Shown here piece after piece: positions 32,866 to 42,662 of a stretch of DNA of 64,000 nucleotides. Source of the DNA: Polyangia bacterium (GTDB lineage: Bacteria > Myxococcota_A > Polyangia > Nannocystales > Nannocystaceae); contig JAUIFF010000015.1 of assembly GCA_030429545.1 (NCBI GenBank), positions 148,241 through 212,240 of the forward strand. Reading direction: 5' to 3'. The notes beneath the pieces were generated by a model. That model did not search any database. It was not told the origin of the DNA and saw only the letters and a program-made list of their open reading frames with translations. The translations under genes and the position numbers were made by a program. The stretch's first letter is position 1; every line of letters begins with the position of its first letter.

Positions 32866-34465
32866 GTTGTTCACATACGGCCGGTTGGGCAATCCTCCCG
32901 CAGGCCTGGGCTTTTGGGTGTATGTCAACGAGCAGCCGCGTTACCAGTTTAGTGTCCGACATGGCGAGGGATGGTTCGCGCGTAGTCGGTCCGCGATACG
33001 GCTCCCCTATGAGACCGAGGGCGGCGAGCACCGGGTTGCCACGCTCCCCGACTATGAACGATTTGAGGCTGTGTATGGGGCAGTCGAAGCAGTCGACCTC
33101 GAGTTCTGGTTTGAGTCCGAAGTCAAAGCTGCAGATATCCCAAAGATCGAGCTGCGTACACGCGTGCTGGATCGCGTTGCCGGGTCACAGGAGGTCGATG
33201 TCGTTCCGTTGAACGTCCAGTTACCGCAGCGGCCAGACAGCACAACCGAGCCCACCGAGGTTTCACTTGCATTATCTCGATACCCGCACTCGTTTACTTT
33301 TTTCCCAAAAAAGCTCGAAGAACAACGGGACCTAGAGCCTAGGGTTGGTTACGAGCACGCGTTGCGAGGTATTGGTACATACAACCTTCCTTCGGTGTCG
33401 CGGTTTTTGAAGCGGCGCCAACAGGTTGAGGGATATCGCGGGCTCAAACATAAGTCTGACTTTTTGCAAAAAATGACGCGCCGAAAACGGCCAAAGCGGG
33501 ACACCGGGACCAGTGCCGGGAACATTGCGAGTGAACTACTGAGTGAGGCGGTGCAAAAGCAAGGGTACGAACGCAACGAGGTCGAGCTTGCGTATCTGTA
33601 CCTCGATATCCTTCGACATTTTCAGAAGGCCGGCCACCGACAGGAGTTGTCGATGGGTGAGAGCGCCAAGTTCATTCTCGAGAATTGGCATCTCGGCGAC
33701 CGAGGTTTTTTCGACAAACTGGTAGGTGAGTTCGGGCGCGACCCCGTGCAGCCACGAACGCCACCGCCTTCGCCGAAGACGAGCGCAACGAAGTCGCCAA
33801 AGGGGAAAGCAGCCGCAAAGAAGCCGGCAAAGACAAGCGCGAAGAAACCAGCGAAGACGGCTGCAAAAGCGAAGAGCACTGCCGATAGTAAGGCAACAGC
33901 GAAGAAGCCTGACGCGAAAACAACCGCAAAAACGAAGTTCGAGAGTAAGGCAACAACGAAGAAGACCAACAAGAAAACGACGGCCAAGAAGTCCGCCCAA
34001 AAGGCGACTGTCAAAAAGACGACGGACAAGAACCCGACGGCCAAAAAGCCCGACCAAAAGACCACCGCGAACAAGACCACCGAGGCGAAACCGATTGAGC
34101 CACCCTCGACGGGCTCGACAGAGACGGTTGGGGGGATTGTGTGGCAAACGCAAGAACTCGCCGACGAGGTTCGACATACGGCCAGGCTTGGCGACGGGAC
34201 ACACTTTTTGATTCTCCACACTCCTAAGTCGAATGTTGCGGTTTTGTTTATGTTCGACCAGGACGAAAACCGCCAGCCAATGGCCTGCGGCTCGGTCGAC
34301 GAACTCAAGCGGTATGCGGTGACACTCGCCGAGCAGACACAGGTAAAGGAACGCTACAACCAGGCACGTGCCCGTTTGCAAGGGGGAAAACGCGGGCTTG
34401 ATGACTCGAATATGACAGGGGTGATGCAGCGCCTCATGGCGCACTATCGGAGGGGGCTGCTGTGA
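32855..34465 (+). CDS. Module A-B protein with Lys-rich linker (paralogue 2)
   Basis: A 536-residue protein. ATG 32855 is chosen: it overlaps the upstream gene by 11 bp and starts MTFRLFTYGR, while the open frame further up lies inside the previous gene. N-terminal beta-rich domain (1-170), module A near residues 235-290 (FILENWHLGDRGF), Lys/Thr/Ala linker about 307-415 (TTAKKSAQKATVKKT-type units), module B near 430-510 (VAVLFMFDQDENRQPMACG). Paralogue of the preceding gene with a different N-terminus. DNA binding by the linker is inferred. No enzyme motif seen. Confidence 0.8.
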   Translation: MTFRLFTYGRLGNPPAGLGFWVYVNEQPRYQFSVRHGEGWFARSRSAIRLPYETEGGEHRVATLPDYERFEAVYGAVEAVDLEFWFESEVKAADIPKIELRTRVLDRVAGSQEVDVVPLNVQLPQRPDSTTEPTEVSLALSRYPHSFTFFPKKLEEQRDLEPRVGYEHALRGIGTYNLPSVSRFLKRRQQVEGYRGLKHKSDFLQKMTRRKRPKRDTGTSAGNIASELLSEAVQKQGYERNEVELAYLYLDILRHFQKAGHRQELSMGESAKFILENWHLGDRGFFDKLVGEFGRDPVQPRTPPPSPKTSATKSPKGKAAAKKPAKTSAKKPAKTAAKAKSTADSKATAKKPDAKTTAKTKFESKATTKKTNKKTTAKKSAQKATVKKTTDKNPTAKKPDQKTTANKTTEAKPIEPPSTGSTETVGGIVWQTQELADEVRHTARLGDGTHFLILHTPKSNVAVLFMFDQDENRQPMACGSVDELKRYAVTLAEQTQVKERYNQARARLQGGKRGLDDSNMTGVMQRLMAHYRRGLL

Positions 34466-36168
34466 AATACTCCCTACTTATCAGCGGCTTCGCAACCGAG
34501 CGTAGCGATGCAACACGCCCGCAAATGTTAGAAGTCCGTCGTCGGGCGGGAATTCTCTACACAGTCGAATCGACCGATCGTGGGCTTGTAGCCCATCGTG
34601 ATCCCTACAAAAAGTTAATCGGTGAAGTTCGCACGCCCAAAAAAATTGCACGACTTGACCTGTTTTTGACCGGGTATGACTCGTTTCTACCGTTCCCCCA
34701 CAAGAAGGTTAGCGAAGCTGTCGACATTCTCGACAAGCGGGAACTCAAGCCCGGCGAGGTCCACCGTGCTTTCGAGGGCTTGAAGAGTATGGTCGATATC
34801 CTCGGTGCGGGTTTTGGGGCGCGTAATGCCCTGTTGGACCACGTGCTGATGTACCTCGACCCGTTGAAGGAGCATGAGACCCTCCTTGGCTTTCCGACGG
34901 CTGGCCGGGTGATGAAATTTGTCGAGCACAATTGGGCCCGCGGCGACGAGGGGTTTCGCCAGTGGCTCGCGGCCTCGAGTACCGATGTCATTCGCGCGGT
35001 GTTTCACGCGGTGACGACGGAGGGAGCTGACCCCTGGGTGAAAGCCGAACGTGGGCGACTCCTCGGCCTGGTCGACGGGAGTGCGCTGCAGGTGTCGAGC
35101 GTTGACGGGGGTGATGTCCTCTCCCGTGAGGTCGGTGATACGCAGGAGTTTATTGCCCTGGGAGCCGCAAAGGAGCTGCGCAAACAGGCCGAAATCCTCG
35201 CCCGCGAATATAACGAGCGCTATTTAGCAGCCCCAAAGAGGCCAGAAGAGCGCCCGCTTGTATTGACATACAAGTTACTTCGCAGCACCTGGGAGAGGGC
35301 CGAACGTGCCGTGATTCGAGCGCGTGCGATGGGGCTGCCTGTCCTGCAAGGCTCGTTGATTCAACTGTCCCGCGACTGCCCAGGGACCATGATACCGAAC
35401 GACGAGCAACTGGCACTCATCGAAGCCAAGATCCTCGGCCGGCGAGCTGCAATCCCGCCACCGGGTCCGCTGCTGGGGGCAGCTCTCAATTTTACGCCCG
35501 ATCCAAAACTAACCGGGCTGCAAAACCTCGAGCGAATGGTCAAGCGCTCGCCACTGCTCGAGTCGGTTCGCCCCATCATCATGCTGTACTTGGAGGCCGT
35601 CCGTCGGCGGACGGTGCCGATGAAAAACGGCCATCGCGTCAAGCCCGAACAACTCGACGAAGACGAGCGTAAGTTCTACAACCTGTTTTTTAGGTCATCA
35701 GAAGCCGAAACCCTGCTACGCGTCATCCTGTTTAACTGGGACCGTGGCGACCGCGGCCTCGAAACGTGGATGGCGGACAATGTCAACGGGGCCGAGGCCA
35801 TCGCGGTTTTTCTCGCCGTCAAACAAACAGAGTTGATTTGGGTGACGAGCGTCGAGGATGAAATCGAAGACCATCTTGAGGTTCAAATCGCAGCTTTGCC
35901 TGGTGGGGTGTTTTTGCGGCGCACGAAGGGGTTGCAAACCGGGGTCACGATGTTGACCTACGAAAACCAGGTCACCGGTGAGTTTGAGATCGTCGCCTGT
36001 GGAAATGACGACAAGGGCAAAATCACCGCGATTGCTGAGAAGCGGGCCAAGCAGGTCAAACGCACCGCACTGCCATCGTTCAGGCAGTCAGAGCCCACTC
36101 GAAGTGTCCAAACAGACATGTTGATGTCCAAGCTGCACCAAACCCTCACGGCCGCGGGGGCAGCATGA
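34462..36168 (+). CDS. Double-module A-B protein without histone linker (paralogue 3)
   Basis: A 568-residue protein, GTG start overlapping the previous stop. It begins with a small domain like the previous paralogue (YSLLISGFATER), then two A modules: near residues 110-170 (VMKFVEHNWARGDEGFRQWL) and 380-440 (VILFNWDRGDRGLETWM). Each is followed by a B-like module, the first degenerate (190-250), the second at about 470-530 (TGVTMLTYENQ to IVACG). The Lys linker is missing. It ends with an ATGA overlap to the giant methylase-helicase gene. Confidence 0.8.
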   Translation: MKYSLLISGFATERSDATRPQMLEVRRRAGILYTVESTDRGLVAHRDPYKKLIGEVRTPKKIARLDLFLTGYDSFLPFPHKKVSEAVDILDKRELKPGEVHRAFEGLKSMVDILGAGFGARNALLDHVLMYLDPLKEHETLLGFPTAGRVMKFVEHNWARGDEGFRQWLAASSTDVIRAVFHAVTTEGADPWVKAERGRLLGLVDGSALQVSSVDGGDVLSREVGDTQEFIALGAAKELRKQAEILAREYNERYLAAPKRPEERPLVLTYKLLRSTWERAERAVIRARAMGLPVLQGSLIQLSRDCPGTMIPNDEQLALIEAKILGRRAAIPPPGPLLGAALNFTPDPKLTGLQNLERMVKRSPLLESVRPIIMLYLEAVRRRTVPMKNGHRVKPEQLDEDERKFYNLFFRSSEAETLLRVILFNWDRGDRGLETWMADNVNGAEAIAVFLAVKQTELIWVTSVEDEIEDHLEVQIAALPGGVFLRRTKGLQTGVTMLTYENQVTGEFEIVACGNDDKGKITAIAEKRAKQVKRTALPSFRQSEPTRSVQTDMLMSKLHQTLTAAGAA

Positions 36169-39100
36169 ACCCGGATGTTGTCGCGCGAGCGCTTGCCCAG
36201 TGGCGAGCTGCTGCCGTCGCCGAGGTTGGCGAGGAGGCGTTTTATGACTTCCTGCTCGAAAACCACGAAGCCGTGTTGCAGGTTGCTTCCGAGGCGGTTC
36301 GAGGACCGTCGACGCAACCGGCCGCAAGTGACTCGAAACCGGCAACACGGCGAGTCAGCAAGCCACGCGCAAAGAAATCAAGTGCCCGCCAGAACCAGCG
36401 CATCACCAACAATCTCGCGGCCATCGCAGCCCTCGAGCAACAGGGCCCGCGCGCGACACTTCTCAAATACACGGGCTGGGGTGGCATCCCGGCCGACGAA
36501 CTCGCGGCACACAACATCGCTCCAGGCGTCGACGAACACTACACGCCCCCGGTCGTCGCCGATGCCCTCGGCCGTGCACTTGCCCCGCTACTGCCTGGCC
36601 TCACAGACATTCACGGGCATGTGCACGCGCTCGAGCCCGCGGCCGGGACTGGGGTGTTGATTCGCAGCCTCGAAGCACACGCGAGCGTGCCCGTCGTATG
36701 GTCGGCTGTCGAGGTCGAGCCAACGGCCGCGGCGATCCTCGGCCGCCTCCACCCCGAGATCAAGGTGTATCAGCAACCGTTTGAGGACTGGGTGCACGAA
36801 CATGGGGCCAGTCTTCGCGGCTCCCTGCGCCTGGTGCTAGGCAACCCGCCGTTTTACCGCAACGGACTCACGCCAACCGACGATGATCCCGACTACCGCG
36901 AAGCCCACTCGCACGCGTATTTTCTCCGCCGTAGCCTCGACCTGCTCGCACCCGGTGGCCTGCTCGTGATGCTGATGCCGCGGTCGTTCTTACACGCGGC
37001 GAAGTATGGCGAGCTTCGTCGGCGGGTATTGCAAGCGGCTCACCTCGTCGCCGCGTTCCGGTTGCCACAACGGGTGTTTGATGGGGCCGCCATGCAGGTC
37101 GATATTGTCGTGTTGCGGGCCCGACAGTCGCAGCTGTCCGCGGTGCTACCCGAGGATCAATACATCATCGAACCCGATGGCTACTTTCAGAAGCACCCAA
37201 ATCATGGACTTACACTGAAAGCCGGGCAGCTCGACATCCCGCTTGCGGCTAGCTGTTGTGCAGCCTGCAAAAAGTCACCGGCCGAGCCAAAACTACCGAC
37301 CGTCAAGCCCATCAAACCGGCGCCCGGTTGCTGCCTGGTTGCCGCCGCGTGTCACCTGGGCATGCGGCTGCAAACCCTCCGCCAGAAAGTCGCCGCGCAT
37401 CAACCCGAGGCGCGCGCGTTGTGGGCCGAGCTCCGCCGCGATGTTGCCGACTTTCAACAGCACCAGCCCAACCCGTGGACCTGGGCCGGCCTCACGCGAG
37501 CGGCCAAACGCAGCACGGGGGCACAGGCGTATTTGCAGGCATTTACCAAGTCGGGAGGCTATTCCGAATGGTTTGAGCGAACACCCGCGACCCAGCCATA
37601 CCGCGGCCGGCCACACGCGATCGTTGACCAGGCCACATGGTTGTATGAGCAATCAAATGAACCCATTCCGGTCGACGAGTTGCTGGACGTGCACAAGAGT
37701 GTTGGCGGGAAGCTCTCGGAAGAGCAAGCAACCTCGCAGCTGTTTGCCAGCGGTTGGGTACGTACATCGACCAACACCGTCGAGCCCGAGGAGGCCTACT
37801 ACCGCGGGGACCTGTGGGAAAAACGCGACAACCTGCATGGGGCGTTGATCGTTGAGCAGGTGCAGAAGCAGGCGCGCAAGCTCGATGAGTTGATCGCCGC
37901 GGTACCGATCGAAGATGTCGACCTGTCGCCCCGGGCAGGTTGGCTACCCGTTGCCGCAATCTCGAACTGGGCGAACACCTATTTCGGCCGGCGAGTAACG
38001 CTGCAAAAAACCGACGGGGTGCTACTAGCCCGCGGATTGCAATACGACGAGCTCGACGACGCCGAAGAACTTCACCGCCTGTTGCGATGGCTCAACCACG
38101 ACCCCAAAACTCGACCCAGCGCCGAGAATATCCAGCGTTGGTGTCAGCACTTCCAAACCTGGGCCACCGCGCAAAAGCAGCGACGCCACCAACTCGCCGA
38201 GGCCTACAACCGGGCCGCCCGTGGGTATCGCTGCACCGAGGCGCCCGGCCGCTACAACTATGCGCCGCGGTGGAATCGAGAAGTCCCGTTGCACAGTTTT
38301 CAGGAACCCGTGGTGCGCGGGGTGGTCGAGCAGATGCAGGGCCTTGTTGCCCTCGACACCGGCCTTGGCAAAACCTACGTCGCCCTGGCAGCGCTGGCGA
38401 CCGCACGTAGCCGCGGTCTGGTTCGTCGCCCGGTTGTTGTCGTCCCCAAATCGTTGGTGTGGAAATGGTTTGATGCATTTGCAACGGTCCTGCCAGACTA
38501 CCGGGTTGCGGTCCTGGGTTCGCACCGCGTCGAACTCCGTGGGGCCGACCTCGAACGTCTCCAGGCCGAGCATCGGGCGGGCACCATCACCGACCTCGAG
38601 TACGAAAACCGCCGCGTGCGGTCGATGGTCGACAGCCCCGTGTCCCGCATCGCCAAATGGAAAGCGTTCGCGGCAGGGGCCTACGACGCGGTGTTGATGA
38701 CAACTTCGGTGATGGAACATTGCACCGTCGGCCCGGAAACCCTCGCGGCCTACAACAAGTCGCCGGCGATCAGTCGGATGCACGCGATGGGCCGTGGTTT
38801 TGAGGAAGTGGCTGGCGACACCACGATGATGTGGGACCAGGTCGGGGACTTCCTCGTCGTCGACGAGGCGGCCGACTACCGCAACCTATTTATGCCCCAT
38901 CGGCCACCCAAGTATTTAGGTGCGGGTACAAGTTCACGGCGAGCACGGGCGCTACACCTGCGGGCGTTTGCCACCCGGCGAAAAGCCGAGCGCGGGGGCG
39001 TGGTGCTGTTGACGGCAACGCCCGGCAAAAATAGCCCGGTCGATGTCTTCAACCTCCTACACATCATGAACCCACAGGTGTGGGAGCGAGCCGGGATTGC

Positions 39101-40892
39101 GCACCACGAGGCGTTTATCGGCCGCTACATGCGGGTCGAGACGGTGCCCACGCTGACGACCGCACTCGCCATTGTCGAGAAGCCCGCGGTGGTCGGGTTT
39201 CGCAACATGGCCGAGCTGCGTGGCCTGTTGTGTCGCCACATGTATCACCGGACAGCCGAAGAAGTCGGCGGTGAGTTGCAGCTCCCAAGCCCGCGCAGGC
39301 ATTTGGTCGAGGTCGAGCTCGATGCCCGCCAGCGGGAGAAATACGCCCACTACCGGCGCAACGCAAAGGACAGTTTGGGCACCCAGGTCAAGCTTTCGCT
39401 CGTGGCCGTGCACAGTGAACTCGATGTGCATACATGGGAAACCGCCCACGGAGTCGACCCGATGTCGCCCAAGTTTGCGGCCATCGCCGAGCGGATCGCC
39501 AGCAACATCGACTGTGGCCACATCGTGTTTCTCGAAAACCTGGCCGCGCACAAGTGGTTGCGGCAGGTACTGGTGAACACCGGCATTCCGAGCGAGCGGA
39601 TCGCCATGATGAACGGTCGGACCGCGCACAAGTCGAGTGCGCGGCTCAAGATCGCCGAGGCGTTTAACCGGGGGACGGTCGCGGTGGTGATTGCCAACCG
39701 GGTCGCCTACGAAGGCCTCGACCTGCAGATCCGAACCTGCGCCGTCCACCATGGCGACCTGCCGTGGTTGCCCGAGGACCTGCGCCAACGCAACGGGCGA
39801 GCATGGCGATACGGCAACCGCCGCAACGTGCTCGAAATCTACTACTACCTGGCAAAGGACTCGCTCGACGGCTACCGGCTCGCGCAAATCGATGGCAAAG
39901 AAAACTCCTGGTTGCGAGAACTCATCGCCGGTAAGGACATTATTCGCAACCCAGCCGCTGCCCTGTTTTTAGACTCGGGCGAACTCATCCGCGCTCTAGC
40001 GGTCGACACCCAAGATGCAGATACACAAAGTCTGCTCGAAGATGCCGACCGGTCCGCACAGGCGCGGCAGCGGCAGCGAGCACGCCAGGCCGCAAACCGA
40101 CTTGTGTACCGAGCCGCGGCCCGTTTCCGAGATGCTCGCGAGGGAACCGGCGACCCGTTGCTCGACCGTCGAAGGCGGCGCGAAGCCGAAGAACTACAAG
40201 GCCAACTCAACCAGGTCGACCGAAATATCTGGCCATGGGCGAGGTGGATGGCAGCGATTGAACACGTGATGCCGCTGGTCCCTGAGGATGGCTCGATGCC
40301 CGTCTATGAGGGGCTACGCATCACGAGAATGGTGCAGGGGCAACGACAAGCCATTGAGTTTGGGCGGTTGTCGACGGTCGAAGGGCAACCCGTGATCGGC
40401 ATGCGAGATGCCGGCCAAGCGACGTGGTCGCCAGCAACCATCAAGGAGGTTACAGGCCTCGGGATCACGCCGGAGCATCTACCAGGCAACACACCCACGC
40501 CGTGGCCGGAGTCTGACGCCGCGAAGGCAGCCGAGCACGCGAAGGCACTCGCCGCCAAGCTAGCGACCACACCCTGGCCGGAGCTGTACGCCTGGCACCT
40601 GGCCGCCGACCAGTTTGTCGATGTCGTGTGGCCACAGATTTGCGCAAACGTCATCGAGGAGCTTCGCAAGCACGACAGTGAACAGTTCTACCCGGTGATC
40701 ACCTCCAATGGCGAAACACTCGCGCTGGTACCCGGGGCGAAATTGGGCGAAGGGGCCCTCCTGGCGCCATCGTTGTCGGGGTGGAGAATGTATCTACAAC
40801 GGGTTGGCGAAAGTAACTACCCACTTGAAGCACTCGAAACGGCCGCCGCGTTTTGGTGGGGGCGTAGCCTAGGAGGCATCGATGTCAGCTAA
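36165..40892 (+). CDS. Methylase-helicase fusion, strawberry-notch/DarB type
   Basis: A 1575-residue protein. N-terminal basic region (RRVSKPRAKKSSARQ). N6-adenine methyltransferase-like domain with LEPAAGTGVLIRSLEA near residue 155 and NPPF near 226. Then an SF2 helicase: Walker A DTGLGKT near 730, VDEAAD near 900, LTATPGKN near 948, and helicase C with NGRAWRYGN near 1210. Such fusions include the phage P1 antirestriction protein DarB, packed in the virion and injected with DNA, and SNF2/strawberry-notch proteins of plasmids. It may modify or remodel the element's DNA on entry. The sole ATPase that I can recognise in the operon is this one. Confidence 0.85.
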   Translation: MNPDVVARALAQWRAAAVAEVGEEAFYDFLLENHEAVLQVASEAVRGPSTQPAASDSKPATRRVSKPRAKKSSARQNQRITNNLAAIAALEQQGPRATLLKYTGWGGIPADELAAHNIAPGVDEHYTPPVVADALGRALAPLLPGLTDIHGHVHALEPAAGTGVLIRSLEAHASVPVVWSAVEVEPTAAAILGRLHPEIKVYQQPFEDWVHEHGASLRGSLRLVLGNPPFYRNGLTPTDDDPDYREAHSHAYFLRRSLDLLAPGGLLVMLMPRSFLHAAKYGELRRRVLQAAHLVAAFRLPQRVFDGAAMQVDIVVLRARQSQLSAVLPEDQYIIEPDGYFQKHPNHGLTLKAGQLDIPLAASCCAACKKSPAEPKLPTVKPIKPAPGCCLVAAACHLGMRLQTLRQKVAAHQPEARALWAELRRDVADFQQHQPNPWTWAGLTRAAKRSTGAQAYLQAFTKSGGYSEWFERTPATQPYRGRPHAIVDQATWLYEQSNEPIPVDELLDVHKSVGGKLSEEQATSQLFASGWVRTSTNTVEPEEAYYRGDLWEKRDNLHGALIVEQVQKQARKLDELIAAVPIEDVDLSPRAGWLPVAAISNWANTYFGRRVTLQKTDGVLLARGLQYDELDDAEELHRLLRWLNHDPKTRPSAENIQRWCQHFQTWATAQKQRRHQLAEAYNRAARGYRCTEAPGRYNYAPRWNREVPLHSFQEPVVRGVVEQMQGLVALDTGLGKTYVALAALATARSRGLVRRPVVVVPKSLVWKWFDAFATVLPDYRVAVLGSHRVELRGADLERLQAEHRAGTITDLEYENRRVRSMVDSPVSRIAKWKAFAAGAYDAVLMTTSVMEHCTVGPETLAAYNKSPAISRMHAMGRGFEEVAGDTTMMWDQVGDFLVVDEAADYRNLFMPHRPPKYLGAGTSSRRARALHLRAFATRRKAERGGVVLLTATPGKNSPVDVFNLLHIMNPQVWERAGIAHHEAFIGRYMRVETVPTLTTALAIVEKPAVVGFRNMAELRGLLCRHMYHRTAEEVGGELQLPSPRRHLVEVELDARQREKYAHYRRNAKDSLGTQVKLSLVAVHSELDVHTWETAHGVDPMSPKFAAIAERIASNIDCGHIVFLENLAAHKWLRQVLVNTGIPSERIAMMNGRTAHKSSARLKIAEAFNRGTVAVVIANRVAYEGLDLQIRTCAVHHGDLPWLPEDLRQRNGRAWRYGNRRNVLEIYYYLAKDSLDGYRLAQIDGKENSWLRELIAGKDIIRNPAAALFLDSGELIRALAVDTQDADTQSLLEDADRSAQARQRQRARQAANRLVYRAAARFRDAREGTGDPLLDRRRRREAEELQGQLNQVDRNIWPWARWMAAIEHVMPLVPEDGSMPVYEGLRITRMVQGQRQAIEFGRLSTVEGQPVIGMRDAGQATWSPATIKEVTGLGITPEHLPGNTPTPWPESDAAKAAEHAKALAAKLATTPWPELYAWHLAADQFVDVVWPQICANVIEELRKHDSEQFYPVITSNGETLALVPGAKLGEGALLAPSLSGWRMYLQRVGESNYPLEALETAAAFWWGRSLGGIDVS

Positions 40893-41526
40893 CTCAGCAT
40901 TTCTAAAAGACCCCGTATGGGATGGGGCGTACCTGCTTGACTTCGCGAACACGCGCAAGATGCTGCACTACTACAAACGGGTCGAAAGTGGCGAGTTACC
41001 GGCCGCAGATGAGTTGGTCGCGTGGATCGATAAGTTGTACGAAGGTGCAACAGAGCACGGGCGTACGCACTACAAGCAACAGCTCGAGAACAACTCCGGC
41101 AAGACACCCTTAGAGTTTCCATATTCTGTGTTCTGGAACGATCCACAAAGTATGTGGGGGCCCGCAATTACCCTGTTGGTGGCGTATCAGCGCGTCGAGC
41201 AACTCAAAGACGAACCGCTCAACCGGATTGCCAACCAGCGATATTACAGCAAGGCGGAAGACGCCATTCTTCTCTTTCTCCTTGACCGACTCGAGATCAT
41301 GGTCTCGCACGATGAGGGGTGGTGGGTGATAGACCGCGAGCGTGGTCCGGTGCCCGCATGGTCCAAGCCTGAGAAGTCTCCAGAGCCTCTGAGCCCGTCG
41401 CCTGTACCGCTGGCCCTACCATCACTTTTCTGGCCAATCGTCGTCGGTGCATCATCACTGCTCGGTGTCGGGGTTGCGATTCACCGAAGTTTAAGCAGCA
41501 GGAGACGCGATGCCGACTCGATATAA
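40882..41526 (+). CDS. C-terminally anchored protein
   Basis: A 214-residue protein: helical soluble part (1-150), Pro/Ser linker, one C-terminal membrane helix (FWPIVVGASSLLGVGVAI) and an Arg tail. It overlaps the methylase-helicase gene by 11 bp and the next gene by 17 bp. No family recognised. Confidence 0.75.
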   Translation: MSANSAFLKDPVWDGAYLLDFANTRKMLHYYKRVESGELPAADELVAWIDKLYEGATEHGRTHYKQQLENNSGKTPLEFPYSVFWNDPQSMWGPAITLLVAYQRVEQLKDEPLNRIANQRYYSKAEDAILLFLLDRLEIMVSHDEGWWVIDRERGPVPAWSKPEKSPEPLSPSPVPLALPSLFWPIVVGASSLLGVGVAIHRSLSSRRRDADSI

Positions 41527-42388
41527 AAACTATCAACAAATCGAGATGGCCCAGGGCGACCCCGAGCCAGTGTGGTTGTTACAGGGCATCAAGCCGCGGT
41601 TTGCCGACTGGAGTTTTGCCGGCGGCCGCCCGTTCAACTGCCCCATGGGGGCATGCGAGCGCTGGCACTGCGGGATCGATGCGATTGGCGCACGACAGGG
41701 GACGGTGGTTGTTGTACCCGAGCGGTGCGAGATTGAAGCGGTCGATCGCGGGTGGAGTAAGGGCTCGAAAGCTGTATTTGCAAGGACTGAGACCGGTTTG
41801 TTTTTGGTGTTTGGCGGTACGATTCGCGGGTCGGGCATTGAGTGGGGGATCGCCAAGGGGCAAGTGATCGACAAGGGGCGGCCGATCGGGCGTGTGCTCG
41901 GTAGCTACGGGATGATTCACTTTGAGACCTACGTCGACAGTGTGCGGGCCTCGAACTCGCGATGGTATGTCGGCGAGGAGCCTCCCGTGGGCCTACTCAA
42001 TCCGCTCAACTACCTGCAGCGAGCAGCTGGCCGCCAGGTGACGTTGCAAACCTGGTCGCAGATTCGGTCCGCCCTCGCCAAGCTCGGCTATGTGCCCGGG
42101 GATTCCGGTCCCTGGGGACAGGACGACAAGGCGGCACTTTTGGCCGCACAGGATGACCTCGACCTCGATACAGACGGCCTGTGGGGGCCAGCGACCGAGG
42201 AAAAGATCCGGTCGGAACTCAAACGCCGCGGGTTGTCTGTCGAGCCACCGCGAACGTCTTCGCCATCCACCGAGGATGATGTGTCTACACCAAAATTCCC
42301 AACGTTGCCCGTAGCGCTCGCTAGCGCGGGTTTGCTGGCGTTCGCCGGCTGGATGTTTCACCGCTCGCAAGTCCAGGAGGGTGCCTAA
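41510..42388 (+). CDS. M23-like domain plus peptidoglycan-binding domain, C-terminal anchor
   Basis: A 292-residue protein. An M23/LysM-type endopeptidase fold is suggested by WHCGIDAI near residue 51 (HxxxD zinc ligands) and GMIHFETY near 138; the usual HxH is reduced to one His, so the catalytic base seems missing. A PG_binding_1 repeat follows (GDSGPWGQDDKAALLAAQ, DGLWGPATEEKI, about 180-240). A single C-terminal membrane helix (ALASAGLLAFAGWMF) ends it. It binds and may cleave peptidoglycan. Together with the transglycosylase-like protein it suggests an envelope-crossing role. Confidence 0.7.
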   Translation: MPTRYKNYQQIEMAQGDPEPVWLLQGIKPRFADWSFAGGRPFNCPMGACERWHCGIDAIGARQGTVVVVPERCEIEAVDRGWSKGSKAVFARTETGLFLVFGGTIRGSGIEWGIAKGQVIDKGRPIGRVLGSYGMIHFETYVDSVRASNSRWYVGEEPPVGLLNPLNYLQRAAGRQVTLQTWSQIRSALAKLGYVPGDSGPWGQDDKAALLAAQDDLDLDTDGLWGPATEEKIRSELKRRGLSVEPPRTSSPSTEDDVSTPKFPTLPVALASAGLLAFAGWMFHRSQVQEGA

Positions 42389-42389
42389 C

Positions 42390-42662
42390 ATGTGGATGCT
42401 AGCGACTCGTTTGGCTCAGTATTCGGTCGAGCCGCTGATCCTCGGCAAGGGGGCGGTGGTGCTTGAGATTCTCAACCCAGGGCAGGCGCTGGTGATCAGC
42501 CCGCTGTTTGGTGATGCCCGGGTCAAACGCGAGGACCGCAAGACGTTTGACCAAACAGCATCGCCAGGACGGCCAGTGTTTTTGTGGGTGCCAGGGCGCT
42601 ACAGCGTTCGCGCAGTCACGCGGTTGTGGGGAGTAAGGGGAGAACGATGCAGGATGATGTAA
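42390..42662 (+). CDS. Small beta-rich protein
   Basis: 90 residues. ATG 42390 has aggagg 10 bases upstream; an in-frame GTG at 42381 is less likely. Beta-strand-like (AVVLEILNPGQALVI, PVFLWVPGRYSVRAV), no membrane helix. It overlaps the next start. A minor structural role is possible. Confidence 0.65.
   Translation: MWMLATRLAQYSVEPLILGKGAVVLEILNPGQALVISPLFGDARVKREDRKTFDQTASPGRPVFLWVPGRYSVRAVTRLWGVRGERCRMM

Noticed and set aside
31960..32928. Leftward 322-residue frame over the Lys-rich linker
   Set aside because: Leu/Arg/Gly repeats arise from the complement of the 27-bp repeats; no start signal or domain.
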